From: Vibrio hepatarius
GTDB lineage: Bacteria > Pseudomonadota > Gammaproteobacteria > Enterobacterales > Vibrionaceae
Direction: 5' to 3'
DNA length: 64,000 bases
Assembly (NCBI RefSeq): GCF_001274785.1
Contig: NZ_LHPI01000001.1
Coordinates: 744,001 to 808,000 of the forward strand
Part shown: positions 43,731 to 53,228 of the stretch, piece by piece
Layout of the letters: the number at the start of each line of letters is the position of its first letter
Position numbering within the stretch: the stretch's first letter is position 1
Notes under the pieces: generated by a model
What the model was told of the DNA's origin: nothing
The model's database searches: none
Seen by the model: only the letters and a program-made list of their open reading frames with translations
Position numbers and translations under genes: made by a program

Positions 43731-45759
43731 GCGACAACCTTACGAAATAAAGTTGCTCATTTGGGTATAAGCTCCAAGAATCATACAGTTCTTCTGCAAA
43801 TACCTTCTGAGCAATGATTTCTATGGTTGGTGATTGTTCATTCATTTGCCAACCTAAGCGAGTATCAAGCGTGAAATGTGGGTCAAGCTCATCGAGTATG
43901 TCGTCTATTGGATCCTCGGGGTACTCAATATCGTTGTAACGCACGATGAAGTCCCATTGCCACGAACGACTGATATCCCAAACACTTTGAATGCTCGCCA
44001 TATGCTGTTTAGGCAACGAGAGAAACGCTTCCGCTTCACCATTAGACAAAGCTCCCCCCTGCCACTTAGCATCGACTGTCAGATAACTGTAAGTTGCATA
44101 TAGGCTTAGCTGCTCGTTAAACGCATAGCGGGATGCGAGTTCCACACCTTTTGAACTCGCGTCATAGTCATCATTGGTAAAGCAGAATCTCAGATGCTCA
44201 TAATCCACAAGGGTAAACGAAGTATTACAGTCTTGAGCGCGAATGTTTTTATGGTGGCTGTAAAACGCCGTTGCATCCAGTTCAAACGATGAAGAGGGTT
44301 GAAAACGGTAGCCAATCTCGTAGGTCCAAACCGACTCGGTGCTCAAGTCGCGGTTAGGCATCGTAAGGAAGGTTAAGCCGTAAAGATCGCCGCCAATTTC
44401 CTCAATACCCACCCACTGTTGGATGGCGTTTGAGTCCATGTAAGACGGTGAGACCACTCCGCGACCAACACCGCCCCAACCACTGTGCTCAGGTGTGAAT
44501 TGGTAAAGCATACGTGCTTGTGGGGCTAATTCAGTCTCGCCGTTTTGCTCGAAGTGTTCTGCTTTTAGCCCTAACACCGAACTAAGTTTGTCCGTCCATT
44601 GGTAATCGGACTGAACAAACACGTTGGCGATATAGTCATCTGCACCATCGATATCATACATACGCAGATAAATCGAAGGTTTATAAAGATCGGTATCCAG
44701 CCAGTGGGAACCAAAGTCCATATCGACATAGCGATACCCCGCCCCAAGCAATAGCTCATGGCGGTCACTTAACTTAGCGAGATAGTTCACCTCAACATCA
44801 AGCGTGGTGTATTTGCCCGGTGCTTCCAATGATTCATCATCAACGTGGTCAACCCAAAGGCTGGTACTAAGCTTATCGCCCGATTCAAGTGTTTTAGAAT
44901 AAGCAAACTGCGCGTAAACGCTCGACGTATTGTAGTCGCGATTCCCATCTTCAAACTCAATCGGTAAGTTGTACGGATCACTTGAATCGTACTCGACCAA
45001 ATTGAAATACTCTTTAGTACTGGTTTTAGTCCCGCCAGCGCGAACCGACCATGAGTCATTTTCGACCACTATTCCAGCGGTGTCAGTACGCCAGTGATCG
45101 GTATGGTGCGATAAATAATTGGGATTATTGCGAGCTTTAAAGAATGCGCGAGCGGAAACACCACTGTCAGTTTGAAAGCCTTGTCGTATCGAAACATCGT
45201 AGGCTTCATAACGCCCGCCCGTCGCAGACAAATACGTGCCTTGTGTTTCAGACGCGGGTTTGGTGATGATGTTGATAACGCCGTTGGCTGCATTGCCACC
45301 CCAAACAGCCCCACTAGGTCCACGCAGCACCTCAATTCGGTCTATATCTGCCAAGATATAATCCAGAGTGCTCCAATACACGCCGCCATAGATTGGGCTA
45401 TAGACACTGCGACCATCGACCATAACCAACATTTTGTTGTACAGGCCATCATGAAAACCGCGGGATGAAACATGGAAAGAGTTTTCATTCCATTTTGAAA
45501 AGTAAACACCAGGAACGAGCGACAATGCTTCCGCTATCGTAGAAGCACCACTACGTAAGATGCGCTCGCCACTCAACACATATACCGACGCAGGGATATC
45601 TGAAAGTTTTTGCTCAAACTTTGAAGCAGTTTCCATTGTAATGTCTAGCATCGACAGCTCTTCTAAGCTCATCGACATTAATTCATCTAGACTATCATTG
45701 GCAGATGCAATGAATCCCGTTAAGCAGAGGGACGAAAATAGTATGGAGTGCCTAAACAT
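43720..45759 (-). CDS. TonB-dependent receptor-like outer-membrane protein in a YfiR/GGDEF operon
   Basis: A 679-residue outer-membrane protein with a signal peptide ending ASA (residue 19), plug domain (about 45-150; VPGVYFSKWNENSFHVSSRGF, IEVLRGPSGAVWGGNAANGVINII) and a beta barrel ending in F (YFVRLSHEF). The mature N-terminus begins NDSLDELMSMSLEELSMLDITMETASK, a pattern found in receptor-like proteins with no classical TonB box. It occupies the operon place of YfiB in yfiBNR systems. The ligand is unknown. No Fur box was seen upstream, so iron control is unlikely. Confidence 0.85.
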   Translation of the reverse strand: MFRHSILFSSLCLTGFIASANDSLDELMSMSLEELSMLDITMETASKFEQKLSDIPASVYVLSGERILRSGASTIAEALSLVPGVYFSKWNENSFHVSSRGFHDGLYNKMLVMVDGRSVYSPIYGGVYWSTLDYILADIDRIEVLRGPSGAVWGGNAANGVINIITKPASETQGTYLSATGGRYEAYDVSIRQGFQTDSGVSARAFFKARNNPNYLSHHTDHWRTDTAGIVVENDSWSVRAGGTKTSTKEYFNLVEYDSSDPYNLPIEFEDGNRDYNTSSVYAQFAYSKTLESGDKLSTSLWVDHVDDESLEAPGKYTTLDVEVNYLAKLSDRHELLLGAGYRYVDMDFGSHWLDTDLYKPSIYLRMYDIDGADDYIANVFVQSDYQWTDKLSSVLGLKAEHFEQNGETELAPQARMLYQFTPEHSGWGGVGRGVVSPSYMDSNAIQQWVGIEEIGGDLYGLTFLTMPNRDLSTESVWTYEIGYRFQPSSSFELDATAFYSHHKNIRAQDCNTSFTLVDYEHLRFCFTNDDYDASSKGVELASRYAFNEQLSLYATYSYLTVDAKWQGGALSNGEAEAFLSLPKQHMASIQSVWDISRSWQWDFIVRYNDIEYPEDPIDDILDELDPHFTLDTRLGWQMNEQSPTIEIIAQKVFAEELYDSWSLYPNEQLYFVRLSHEF

Positions 45760-45929
45760 TCATATTCCTGGCTATATTAGCAGCTGCTATTATTCCACTT
45801 ATCAATATAGATTGGTATATGGAACGGCATGTTTTTATCAGCTTCTTAATCAAATAATGAAACCGATCACTGTTTGATTTTGCCTTTTGAAACATCTTAA
45901 TAACATGATGATTAAAGAGTTTTCATTTA

Positions 45930-46676
45930 ATGAAAAAGAATCGAATCAATTTAAATTGTGACATGGGTGAAAGCTTCGGCCATTGGAAAATGGGTAACGA
46001 CGCTGCGGTGATGCCATACGTCGATCAAGCCAGCATTGCGTGTGGATTCCACGCTTCTGATCCTGTCATCATGATCAAAACAATTAAAATGGCGCTTAAG
46101 CACGACGTTCAAATTGGCGCTCACCCAAGCTACCCAGACTTACAAGGTTTTGGTCGACGTAGCATCCCGCTCACACCGGAAGAAATCTGCAATATGGTGA
46201 TTTACCAAGTTGGCGCATTGAAAGCACTGTGTGAGAGCGTTAACGCCGAGCTAAGCTACATCAAACCTCACGGCGCACTGTATAACGATATGCTCAAAGA
46301 TCTTAATATCTTTGAGGCGGTCGTCGATGCGGTTTCTTGCTTTAATGTTCCATTAATGATGCTGGCGATCGCAGATAAACAAGAATGGCTGGATATTGCT
46401 GACAACTACGATGTCCCACTGCTGTATGAAGCGTTTGCCGATCGTCGTTACCTAAGCTCCGGACAACTCGCTCCACGCAGCCTACCCGGCTCAGTGATTA
46501 CTGACGAAGACGAGATCTTGGATCAAATCACCCAAATTGCCAAATACGGAAAAGTTCGCACACTCGATGGTTATACCGTATCACTCGAAGCCGATACGAT
46601 TTGTGTGCATGGAGACAATGAAGACGCCATTCAAATGATTGAACGCATACGCGAGACATTAAACAGGGAGGAATAA
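45930..46676 (+). CDS. pxpA: 5-oxoprolinase subunit PxpA (LamB/YcsF family)
   Basis: A 248-residue protein with the PxpA opening RINLNCDMGESFGHWKMGNDAAVMPYVDQASIACGFHASDP and HPSYPDLQGFGRR, plus IKPHGALYNDM. The PxpABC complex cleaves 5-oxoproline (pyroglutamate) to glutamate using ATP, removing a damage product of glutamine. First of three closely packed genes; pxpB starts two bases after its stop. Confidence 0.95.
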   Translation: MKKNRINLNCDMGESFGHWKMGNDAAVMPYVDQASIACGFHASDPVIMIKTIKMALKHDVQIGAHPSYPDLQGFGRRSIPLTPEEICNMVIYQVGALKALCESVNAELSYIKPHGALYNDMLKDLNIFEAVVDAVSCFNVPLMMLAIADKQEWLDIADNYDVPLLYEAFADRRYLSSGQLAPRSLPGSVITDEDEILDQITQIAKYGKVRTLDGYTVSLEADTICVHGDNEDAIQMIERIRETLNREE

Positions 46677-46678
46677 CT

Positions 46679-47386
46679 TTGGATATAGAGACAACGATCG
46701 ATCCCGTTGCCGAGTGCTCGGTACTCATACGATTTGAATCTGAGCCAAGTCCCCGACTATCTTGGGTAATTGGCGAAATTAGCCTCTATCTAAGGAATCA
46801 ACTTGGCTCTTGGATAATGAATGTTACCCCTTCATTCAATTCCATTCTGATTGACTACCTTCCGCACCGAGTCTCTATTTTCGAATTTGTCCCTTATCTA
46901 GAAAAGATCGTTACAGAGGCTCTTGAACACCTGCCCGGCCAACCTGAGTGCGAGCAAATTGAGTTGCCCGTTTATTATCATCAAGATGTCGGCCCTGACT
47001 TAGAAAGTTATTTGGCCAAAGGTTTAAGCCTTGAAGATGTCATTGCTCTACACAGCGCGCAAGAATATACCGTTGGTGCAATTGGCTTCACAGCAGGGTT
47101 TGCTTTTCTTACTAACGTGAATGATAAACTCAGATTACCTCGCAAATCGTCGCCACGGTTAAAAGTACAAAAAGGCAGCGTTGCTATCGCTAATCACCAG
47201 ACTGCAATATACCCGACTGAGTCACCCGGCGGCTGGAACATTATTGGTAACTGTCCAGTCACTATATACAACCCTAACGGCTCCCCTATCTTGCCTTTCT
47301 CTATCGGTACTAAGGTTAAATTCAAACCGATAGATAAGGCCACATTTCTTGAGTTAGGCGGCGAAATTTTGGAGGGCTGGCAATGA
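46679..47386 (+). CDS. pxpB: 5-oxoprolinase subunit PxpB
   Basis: A 235-residue KipI/PxpB family protein. The start is a TTG at 46679, chosen because GGGAGGAA lies seven bases before it and no ATG is available upstream. Family traits: VGAIGFTAGFAFLTNVNDKLRLPRKSSPR and QTAIYPTESPGGWNIIGNCP. It forms the ATP-dependent complex with PxpC. The last four bases overlap the pxpC start. Confidence 0.94.
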   Translation: MDIETTIDPVAECSVLIRFESEPSPRLSWVIGEISLYLRNQLGSWIMNVTPSFNSILIDYLPHRVSIFEFVPYLEKIVTEALEHLPGQPECEQIELPVYYHQDVGPDLESYLAKGLSLEDVIALHSAQEYTVGAIGFTAGFAFLTNVNDKLRLPRKSSPRLKVQKGSVAIANHQTAIYPTESPGGWNIIGNCPVTIYNPNGSPILPFSIGTKVKFKPIDKATFLELGGEILEGWQ

Positions 47387-48315
47387 GCAACATCGCAAGT
47401 ATTTCCGTGGTCAAACCTGGTCAGCAAACCCTATTACAAGATTTCGGACGTTTTGGTTTAGCGCATCTTGGCATTACACAAGGCGGTCCTGTCGACGATT
47501 ACGCCTTTAGCTGGGCAAATCACCTTTTGGGCAACTCAACCAGTTGCCCTTGCTTAGAAATCACATTAGGCCAGGCTGAGTTTGCGATAAATGATGATTG
47601 TGAACTGGCAATCGCAGGTGGTGACCTCAACGCAAAACTGGACGGCGTTCCGCTGACAAATTGGTGTACATTCGCAGCGAAAAAAGGACAAACACTGACG
47701 TTTGGCTTGCCTAAAAACGGCCTTCGTAGTTATCTGGCGATTAAACATGGTTTTCAGGCTAATTATCAACTTGGTAGCTGCTCTGCGGTCACCCGTGATC
47801 AATTGGGAGGACTGCATAAAGGTGAGCCGCTCAAGGCCGGTGATGAGCTATTCTTTTCCGCCCATGAAGTGAGAGAAAAGCCAATACAAATGACCTTTCG
47901 CTTTAAACCCGATTACAATCTCACACTCGAACTCAGGGTGATTGAAGGCTATCAGGTTGAGGATTTTTCACCTGCACAGCTTGAACGCTTTTATCAACAA
48001 GAGTTCGAAGTCAGTCAGTTTGTCGATCGTATGGGTTATCGCTTGTGCGGTGGAAAAGTAGCCCCACCCAACAAAGAATACTTGAGTGAAGGTATTGCTC
48101 TCGGCTCGATTCAGGTGCCACCCAATGGAGAACCGATCGTATTGCTTAATGATCGTCAAACTATTGGTGGGTATCCAAAACTGGGTTGCGTGGCGCGTAT
48201 TGATCTACCGAGACTGGCGCAAGCAAAACCCGGTCAGAAAGTACGATTCGTTCGTGGCGACCTGCTCGGACTGCAAGACGTTTGGTGCCAATGGGCAAAA
48301 TACTTTGGTTACTAA
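47383..48315 (+). CDS. pxpC: 5-oxoprolinase subunit PxpC
   Basis: A 310-residue KipA/PxpC (biotin-dependent carboxylase-like) protein: VVKPGQQTLLQDFGRFGLAHLGITQGGPVDDYAFSWANHLLGN, and the C-terminal PNGEPIVLLNDRQTIGGYPKLGCVARIDLPRLAQAKPGQ. It completes pxpABC, overlapping pxpB by ATGA. The operon ends at a strong terminator. Confidence 0.95.
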   Translation: MSNIASISVVKPGQQTLLQDFGRFGLAHLGITQGGPVDDYAFSWANHLLGNSTSCPCLEITLGQAEFAINDDCELAIAGGDLNAKLDGVPLTNWCTFAAKKGQTLTFGLPKNGLRSYLAIKHGFQANYQLGSCSAVTRDQLGGLHKGEPLKAGDELFFSAHEVREKPIQMTFRFKPDYNLTLELRVIEGYQVEDFSPAQLERFYQQEFEVSQFVDRMGYRLCGGKVAPPNKEYLSEGIALGSIQVPPNGEPIVLLNDRQTIGGYPKLGCVARIDLPRLAQAKPGQKVRFVRGDLLGLQDVWCQWAKYFGY

Positions 48316-48349
48316 CACCATAGCCAAGCACTAGGATTCGGTAGTTGAA

Positions 48350-48377
48350 AAAAATGGCCCTGTATGGGCCATTTTTT
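48350..48377. terminator. Bidirectional terminator between pxpC and the FAD oxidoreductase
   Basis: AAAAATGGCCC (48350-48360), loop TGTAT, GGGCCATTTTTT (48366-48377). Confidence 0.9.
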
Positions 48378-49824
48378 ATTGATGCACTTCGCCGTAGTAT
48401 TGAGCGAGTTCTGGTGGGTAGCTGCGTTCAACGGCCATTTCCGTCGCTTTCTCTTCGATACTCTGTTCACTCAGCGACATACTCACTGGGTGTAAGCTCT
48501 CTATCGACTCATGACGGTATTGATACAGATGCCATTGCGTAACGATCTTCATCGCGGCCTCAAGTGCTGAGGAACCTTTAACCACTTCAATTCGCGCATA
48601 GTGCTCGCCTTCAAAGGTTACGTCTGCAGCACGAAGCGTTTCATCACTGCCCGGTATTTGCTGCGCACCAAACAAAGGTGTGCCGTACTCAACCGCGTGT
48701 TGATAATCAGGAACAAAACGCGCCATGTGTTCAATTGCGCGTCGGGAACGTTCTACTGCCACCTGATGGTCCCAACCAGAGGTAATCTTACCTTCCAGTT
48801 TAACTGGCAACTTAGGCTGAGACGAATGCTGCGATGACGCCACTAAACCGTCGTCAAACAAGGTAATGTCTTTCGTCATACCGTGTAGTTGGAATACGCC
48901 ATTCGCATATGGCGTTAACTGCGCCATGCCATTTGGTGTGCCACGAGGGCCGTGAAAGATCACTTCAGGCCACAGCTCACTGTACTCCGTCCATTTGGTT
49001 ACGTATGCGGCTTTAAACTCGACTAAACGACTGCGTGGTTTTTCAGCTAAATCATCAATATTGCCCGTTTCGTAACCACAGGCGTTAACAAGATAGTCGG
49101 CGTTAACTTCAACACTCTCGCCTTGTTGATTAACACAAGTGAGTTTCCAACCGCCCTCTTGTTCAACGAGATCGGTTAATTGCGTATTAAGCAGAAGATT
49201 ACAGTTTGGCATTTGCTCTAAAGCTAATGCTGCAGAAGCTCCGATTCGGAACACGCTCCAGCCCGGCTCTTGAACCACTGCAATTGGGAATCGCAGCGTC
49301 TCCAGATTGGTATGTTTCGCGAATGGGATCAACCAATCATCAAACGACTTTGGCTGCTCTGGCTGAACTTTATCTTTTAAAGCTTCGATTTCATCTTTGG
49401 AATAAAAACGGTAGTAGTCTTCTGGCTCGCCGAGCACCTTGTTAGCCGGATCTTGTTCTACCAGCTCTTTGTAAGCGCTCTGAATCGCGATTAGGCGTTC
49501 GTATAGCTCTTCAGGTGTCCCACCGTCCAAATAAGGGACAGCAATAATGGTTGGGCGGTTATTTACCGTGTGGGGATACAGGCGAGCAGTATCAATGGAC
49601 TGCTTTAATAGCTCCAAACATTGCTCGGTTGAGATCTCTCTGTATAAATTTCCACCAGCGTGCAAATGACAGATCGGCGGCCCTGATACTAAGCTGCTCT
49701 TTTTTTCGATAAGAGTGACGTTAAGACCTAGCTCTGCGAAATGGACAGCTGCGGTAGCACCGGCGATACCTCCACCAATAACGGCTATGGAAGATGCTGT
49801 GGTTTGACGTTTTTCAGACTGCAT
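48376..49824 (-). CDS. FAD-dependent oxidoreductase (DAO family)
   Basis: A 482-residue flavoprotein. The Rossmann FAD site is IAVIGGGIAGATAAVHFAELGLNVTLIEKK at residues 13-42. The D-amino-acid-oxidase-like fold continues with NADYLVNACGYETG. The substrate is not evident; some relatives deaminate or oxidise amines or hydroxy acids. It has no partner gene. The promoter gap behind it carries a cluster of DnaA-like boxes, which could link expression to replication. Confidence 0.85.
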   Translation of the reverse strand: MQSEKRQTTASSIAVIGGGIAGATAAVHFAELGLNVTLIEKKSSLVSGPPICHLHAGGNLYREISTEQCLELLKQSIDTARLYPHTVNNRPTIIAVPYLDGGTPEELYERLIAIQSAYKELVEQDPANKVLGEPEDYYRFYSKDEIEALKDKVQPEQPKSFDDWLIPFAKHTNLETLRFPIAVVQEPGWSVFRIGASAALALEQMPNCNLLLNTQLTDLVEQEGGWKLTCVNQQGESVEVNADYLVNACGYETGNIDDLAEKPRSRLVEFKAAYVTKWTEYSELWPEVIFHGPRGTPNGMAQLTPYANGVFQLHGMTKDITLFDDGLVASSQHSSQPKLPVKLEGKITSGWDHQVAVERSRRAIEHMARFVPDYQHAVEYGTPLFGAQQIPGSDETLRAADVTFEGEHYARIEVVKGSSALEAAMKIVTQWHLYQYRHESIESLHPVSMSLSEQSIEEKATEMAVERSYPPELAQYYGEVHQ

Positions 49825-50037
49825 TTATATGGTTAATCCATTCATTCTAAGTGCATTTTACTGTCTATGGGCTAAGAAGAAAAACACAATTTTTGCAAGG
49901 AAAATTAATTGCGTTTTTATGATAAAAAAATGAAAAAAACACTTGACTCAAAAATCGAGATTTCCAGATTTTTACCCAGTGTGAATAAGAAAATTGCTCC
50001 ACACGTTCACAACACAAGGCTTGTGCCGATTTGTGAG

Positions 50038-50104
50038 TTATCTACAGGCTGAGTTATCCCAAACTTTATCCACCGATTTTGTGGATAACTGAATAACTCA
50101 GCCT
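50038..50104. promoter_or_regulatory. Cluster of DnaA-box-like sites inside nested palindromes
   Basis: TGTGGATAA (50080-50088) is a perfect DnaA box (TTATCCACA) in reverse. TTATCCACC (50066-50074) and TTATCTACA (50038-50046) differ by one base. TTATCCCAA (50054-50062) is weaker. AGGCTGAGTTAT (50046-50057) and ATAACTCAGCCT (50093-50104) form a perfect 12-bp inverted repeat around TTATCCAC/GTGGATAA. No T-run follows, so it is not a normal terminator for the 50113 gene. Confidence 0.55.
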
Positions 50105-50112
50105 AAGTAACA

Positions 50113-52557
50113 TCAGCTAAATGCTTTATTTATAGGGACTAATAGGCCTCTAATCATGCTGTTAACAACAAGCGCTAATGTGAAAAACGTGACAATAGGT
50201 AACGCAAACCATAACGTGATATGCAACGAGGGTGATAAGTCAAAGCCATACACCATCAAGGCTCCAACCACGATTTCTGCCCCGATTGCGGCTATCACAC
50301 CAGCGATAAGTGACATCAATCCATACTCCGCCCAAATGGTTTGTGTAACACGTTTTTTACTTGCACCTAGCGTACGGTAAAGTTGTATTTCTGACTGTCT
50401 TTGCCCCAAACTCAAGCGTAACAGGGTAAATATCAACATTACTCCCGCAATAACACCTAATCCTGCTAATACAGTTATTGACCAAACAATCTGCGTCAGC
50501 AATTGTTGGATTTTTGCACCCATACTGCGAATGTCCATCAAACTTACGGTTGGGTGCTCTCTCGATAGCTGATTGATCAAGCTGTCATCTTGCTCTTTTA
50601 GCCTAAAGCTGACCAAATACGTTGCAGGGATATCAGACAGTACATCCGGCGTGAAAATGAAATAAAAGTTTGGCTTCATATCGCGCCATTCAACGTGACG
50701 AATAGAGTTGACCTTCGCACTCACTTCCTGACTATTGATAACAAACGTTAGCTCGTCGCCAATACTTAGACCTAGGTCAGTTGCTACATCGGATTCGACT
50801 GATACGCCTTCAGTATTAGTCCATTGTCCCTCAAGCACTTCGTTGTGCTCAGGAATGCCATCTGCAAACGTAAAGTTAATTTCACGCCTCAATGCATCTG
50901 TGCCTTCACCGCCCTGCGCGTATTCTTTGGCGTCTTTGCCGTTGATTTGTGAAAGACGACCGCGAATGATCGGATAATCTTGCGAACGTTCGATTTGGTT
51001 ATCGTCCAGCACCTTCAAATAGGCTTCGCGCTCATAAGGGGCAATATTAAGTGCAAACGCGTTTGGTGCATCTTCAGGTAGCGTGCGTTGCCAATCTGTG
51101 AGTAGATCGGTTCTAACTAACCACATCACCGCGAGTAGCATCAATGAGAGCGCCAACGCGCCAAATTGTATTCCAGTAGAGACACTGGAGCGGTTGATTC
51201 GGCTAAGCGCCAACTTAATCGCGGGTGTGAGCGGCATTTTGGCAATACTCTTCGTCACCACCAAACTCAGCACCGCTAACACCACGAACAACGCGATCAT
51301 GCCGCCAAAGACAATCCACACCATAGTGTTGTCGTAATACGCGACCAACATTGGCACAAGTGGAACTAATACAAGCCAACGGTATGATTTACCTTTCTCG
51401 TAGCTGAGAGCATCTTGCATCACATTGGCTGCGCTCACGTTCAACAAGCTCATGAGCGGAATACCTAACGCTGGCACTGCAATCAAGATGCTAGTCATAA
51501 TCGCAATCAGTGCAGGACCAATTCCGTAGCTCGGCAGTGGATCGGGTAACAAATCGACTAAAGGAATACGTAGCAGCACTTCAAGCACAACACCAATTGC
51601 CACACCGAGTACAGCGGCCGTAACCAGCAGAATCAGTACCTGAATCGACAACCAACGACTGATCCAAGAACGGCTCGCACCTAAGCTTTTCAGCATTGCG
51701 ATGGTCTTCTTACGTGTCGTCACATAATGCTGACAAGTGAGCACCAAAGTCGTCGCTGCCATAATCACGACAATCGCAACCGTTAGTGATAGATACTGTT
51801 CAGTACGTTGGAACACTTCATTAGTGCGACTCGCGCTGTTCTGGTCACGCCAGCGGTCACTTGGTGTCAACGTGACAACGTCTTTCACTTGCTCTATCTG
51901 CTTTTCATCACCATTGATATACAGACTAAAGCGCACGCGGCTGCCTAATTGCACTGCTCCGGTCTTGTCTAGGTCAGACTCATGGATAAAAGCAGATGGC
52001 ATTTGGCGGAAGGGGTTAAAGCTCAATCCCGGTTCTTCAACAATGTGGCCAGAGACAACAAAATCGGCATCACCCACCGTGACGCTGTCACCTACTTTAA
52101 CGTCTAACTGATTGAATAAACGTTCGTCCAGCCAGAGTTCACCCGGTTTAATGTTGGAATACGTGGCGTTTCCGTCCGATAGCACCATTTCACCGCGTAG
52201 CGGATAAGCGCTATCGATTGATTTCACCGTAATCAACTTCATCGCGTTGTCACTGAACGCCATTGTCGCAAATCGGGTTTGCAGCGAAGTAGTTAAGCCT
52301 TGTTGCTGAGTGGCGGCAATCAACTGCTCAGGGATCGGATTGGAAGACGTATATACCGTATCAGCCGTTAACGCATCCTTGCCCTGCTTTACCACTACCT
52401 GCTCCATACGCTCGGCAAGTGCAGTTAAAGCAAAAATACACGCGATGATCAGCGTTAACGCGATTGAAACTGGCCAAAGTTGCCCGTGGCGAATCTCACC
52501 CAAACTCCAGCTAAATAGACGACGGTTAAGATTTTTTGATACTTGTGCTGTCATCAC
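50113..52557 (-). CDS. ybbP: ABC transporter permease (YbbP-like, FtsX/MacB fold)
   Basis: An 814-residue permease with the two FtsX modules of YbbP: an N-terminal span (about 30-50), a periplasmic stretch, three spans (about 250-380), two central spans, a second periplasmic domain, and three C-terminal spans (about 690-800, LAGLGVIAGVMLIFTLLRLSLGQRQSEIQLYRTLGASKKRV). Together with YbbA it forms an inner-membrane mechanotransmission-type complex, in enterics next to tesA as here. It overlaps ybbA by four bases. Confidence 0.92.
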   Translation of the reverse strand: MMTAQVSKNLNRRLFSWSLGEIRHGQLWPVSIALTLIIACIFALTALAERMEQVVVKQGKDALTADTVYTSSNPIPEQLIAATQQQGLTTSLQTRFATMAFSDNAMKLITVKSIDSAYPLRGEMVLSDGNATYSNIKPGELWLDERLFNQLDVKVGDSVTVGDADFVVSGHIVEEPGLSFNPFRQMPSAFIHESDLDKTGAVQLGSRVRFSLYINGDEKQIEQVKDVVTLTPSDRWRDQNSASRTNEVFQRTEQYLSLTVAIVVIMAATTLVLTCQHYVTTRKKTIAMLKSLGASRSWISRWLSIQVLILLVTAAVLGVAIGVVLEVLLRIPLVDLLPDPLPSYGIGPALIAIMTSILIAVPALGIPLMSLLNVSAANVMQDALSYEKGKSYRWLVLVPLVPMLVAYYDNTMVWIVFGGMIALFVVLAVLSLVVTKSIAKMPLTPAIKLALSRINRSSVSTGIQFGALALSLMLLAVMWLVRTDLLTDWQRTLPEDAPNAFALNIAPYEREAYLKVLDDNQIERSQDYPIIRGRLSQINGKDAKEYAQGGEGTDALRREINFTFADGIPEHNEVLEGQWTNTEGVSVESDVATDLGLSIGDELTFVINSQEVSAKVNSIRHVEWRDMKPNFYFIFTPDVLSDIPATYLVSFRLKEQDDSLINQLSREHPTVSLMDIRSMGAKIQQLLTQIVWSITVLAGLGVIAGVMLIFTLLRLSLGQRQSEIQLYRTLGASKKRVTQTIWAEYGLMSLIAGVIAAIGAEIVVGALMVYGFDLSPSLHITLWFALPIVTFFTLALVVNSMIRGLLVPINKAFS

Positions 52558-53228
52558 GACTCCTCAAGCTGACCCGCGTGCATTCGAATACGTCGCTCGC
52601 ACAGTTCAGCTAATGTCATATCGTGAGTCACCAGCACTAGCGTTGTGCCATGTTGCTTGTTCAATTCAAACAGCAGCTCAATCACCTTTTCTGCGGTTTG
52701 CTGATCCAAGTTACCGGTCGGTTCATCGGCAAACAGCACTTTAGGTTGGATCATAAATGCACGGGCTAGCGCGACGCGTTGTTGCTCCCCGCCCGAAAGC
52801 TGGGCTGGAGAGTGATGCATACGATGTTCGAGCCCCACAGAGCTCAGCAGCTGTTTCGCACGTTCCACGTCTTCGTCTTCACCTTTCAACAAACAAGGCA
52901 GTGTGACGTTTTCTAGCGCGCTTAAACTTGGGATAAGAAGGAAGCTTTGAAAGACGAAACCCACAAACTCACTACGAATTGCGGCACGCGCTTCATCGTC
53001 CAGAGCGGTAATGTCTTGGTTGAGTAATTCGATGCTACCGGTTGTTGGGGTATCTAAGCCCGCAAGCAGCGTCATTAAGGTTGATTTACCCGCACCTGAG
53101 CTGCCAACAATGGCGACGCTTTCGCCAGTTTTGATATCAAGGTTTATACCATCAAGGATTGTTAATTGTTCCTGATTAGTAGACACTACTTTAGACAGTG
53201 AGTTTGCTTTAATTACGGATGTTTGCAT
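52554..53228 (-). CDS. ybbA: ABC transporter ATP-binding protein (YbbA-like)
   Basis: 224 residues from ATG 53228 (the frame stays open to 53288). Walker [13 protein letters not shown] signature [14 protein letters not shown], Walker B VLFADEP and the His-loop LVTHDM are all intact. MacB/LolD-type ATPase partner of the FtsX-like permease. The start codon lies on the opposite strand of the tesA start codon: CATG at 53226-53229 serves both genes. Confidence 0.93.
   Translation of the reverse strand: MQTSVIKANSLSKVVSTNQEQLTILDGINLDIKTGESVAIVGSSGAGKSTLMTLLAGLDTPTTGSIELLNQDITALDDEARAAIRSEFVGFVFQSFLLIPSLSALENVTLPCLLKGEDEDVERAKQLLSSVGLEHRMHHSPAQLSGGEQQRVALARAFMIQPKVLFADEPTGNLDQQTAEKVIELLFELNKQHGTTLVLVTHDMTLAELCERRIRMHAGQLEES

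Noticed and set aside
50113..52557. Several long plus-strand frames opposite the permease gene
   Set aside because: Serine- and threonine-rich shadows of the permease coding strand.
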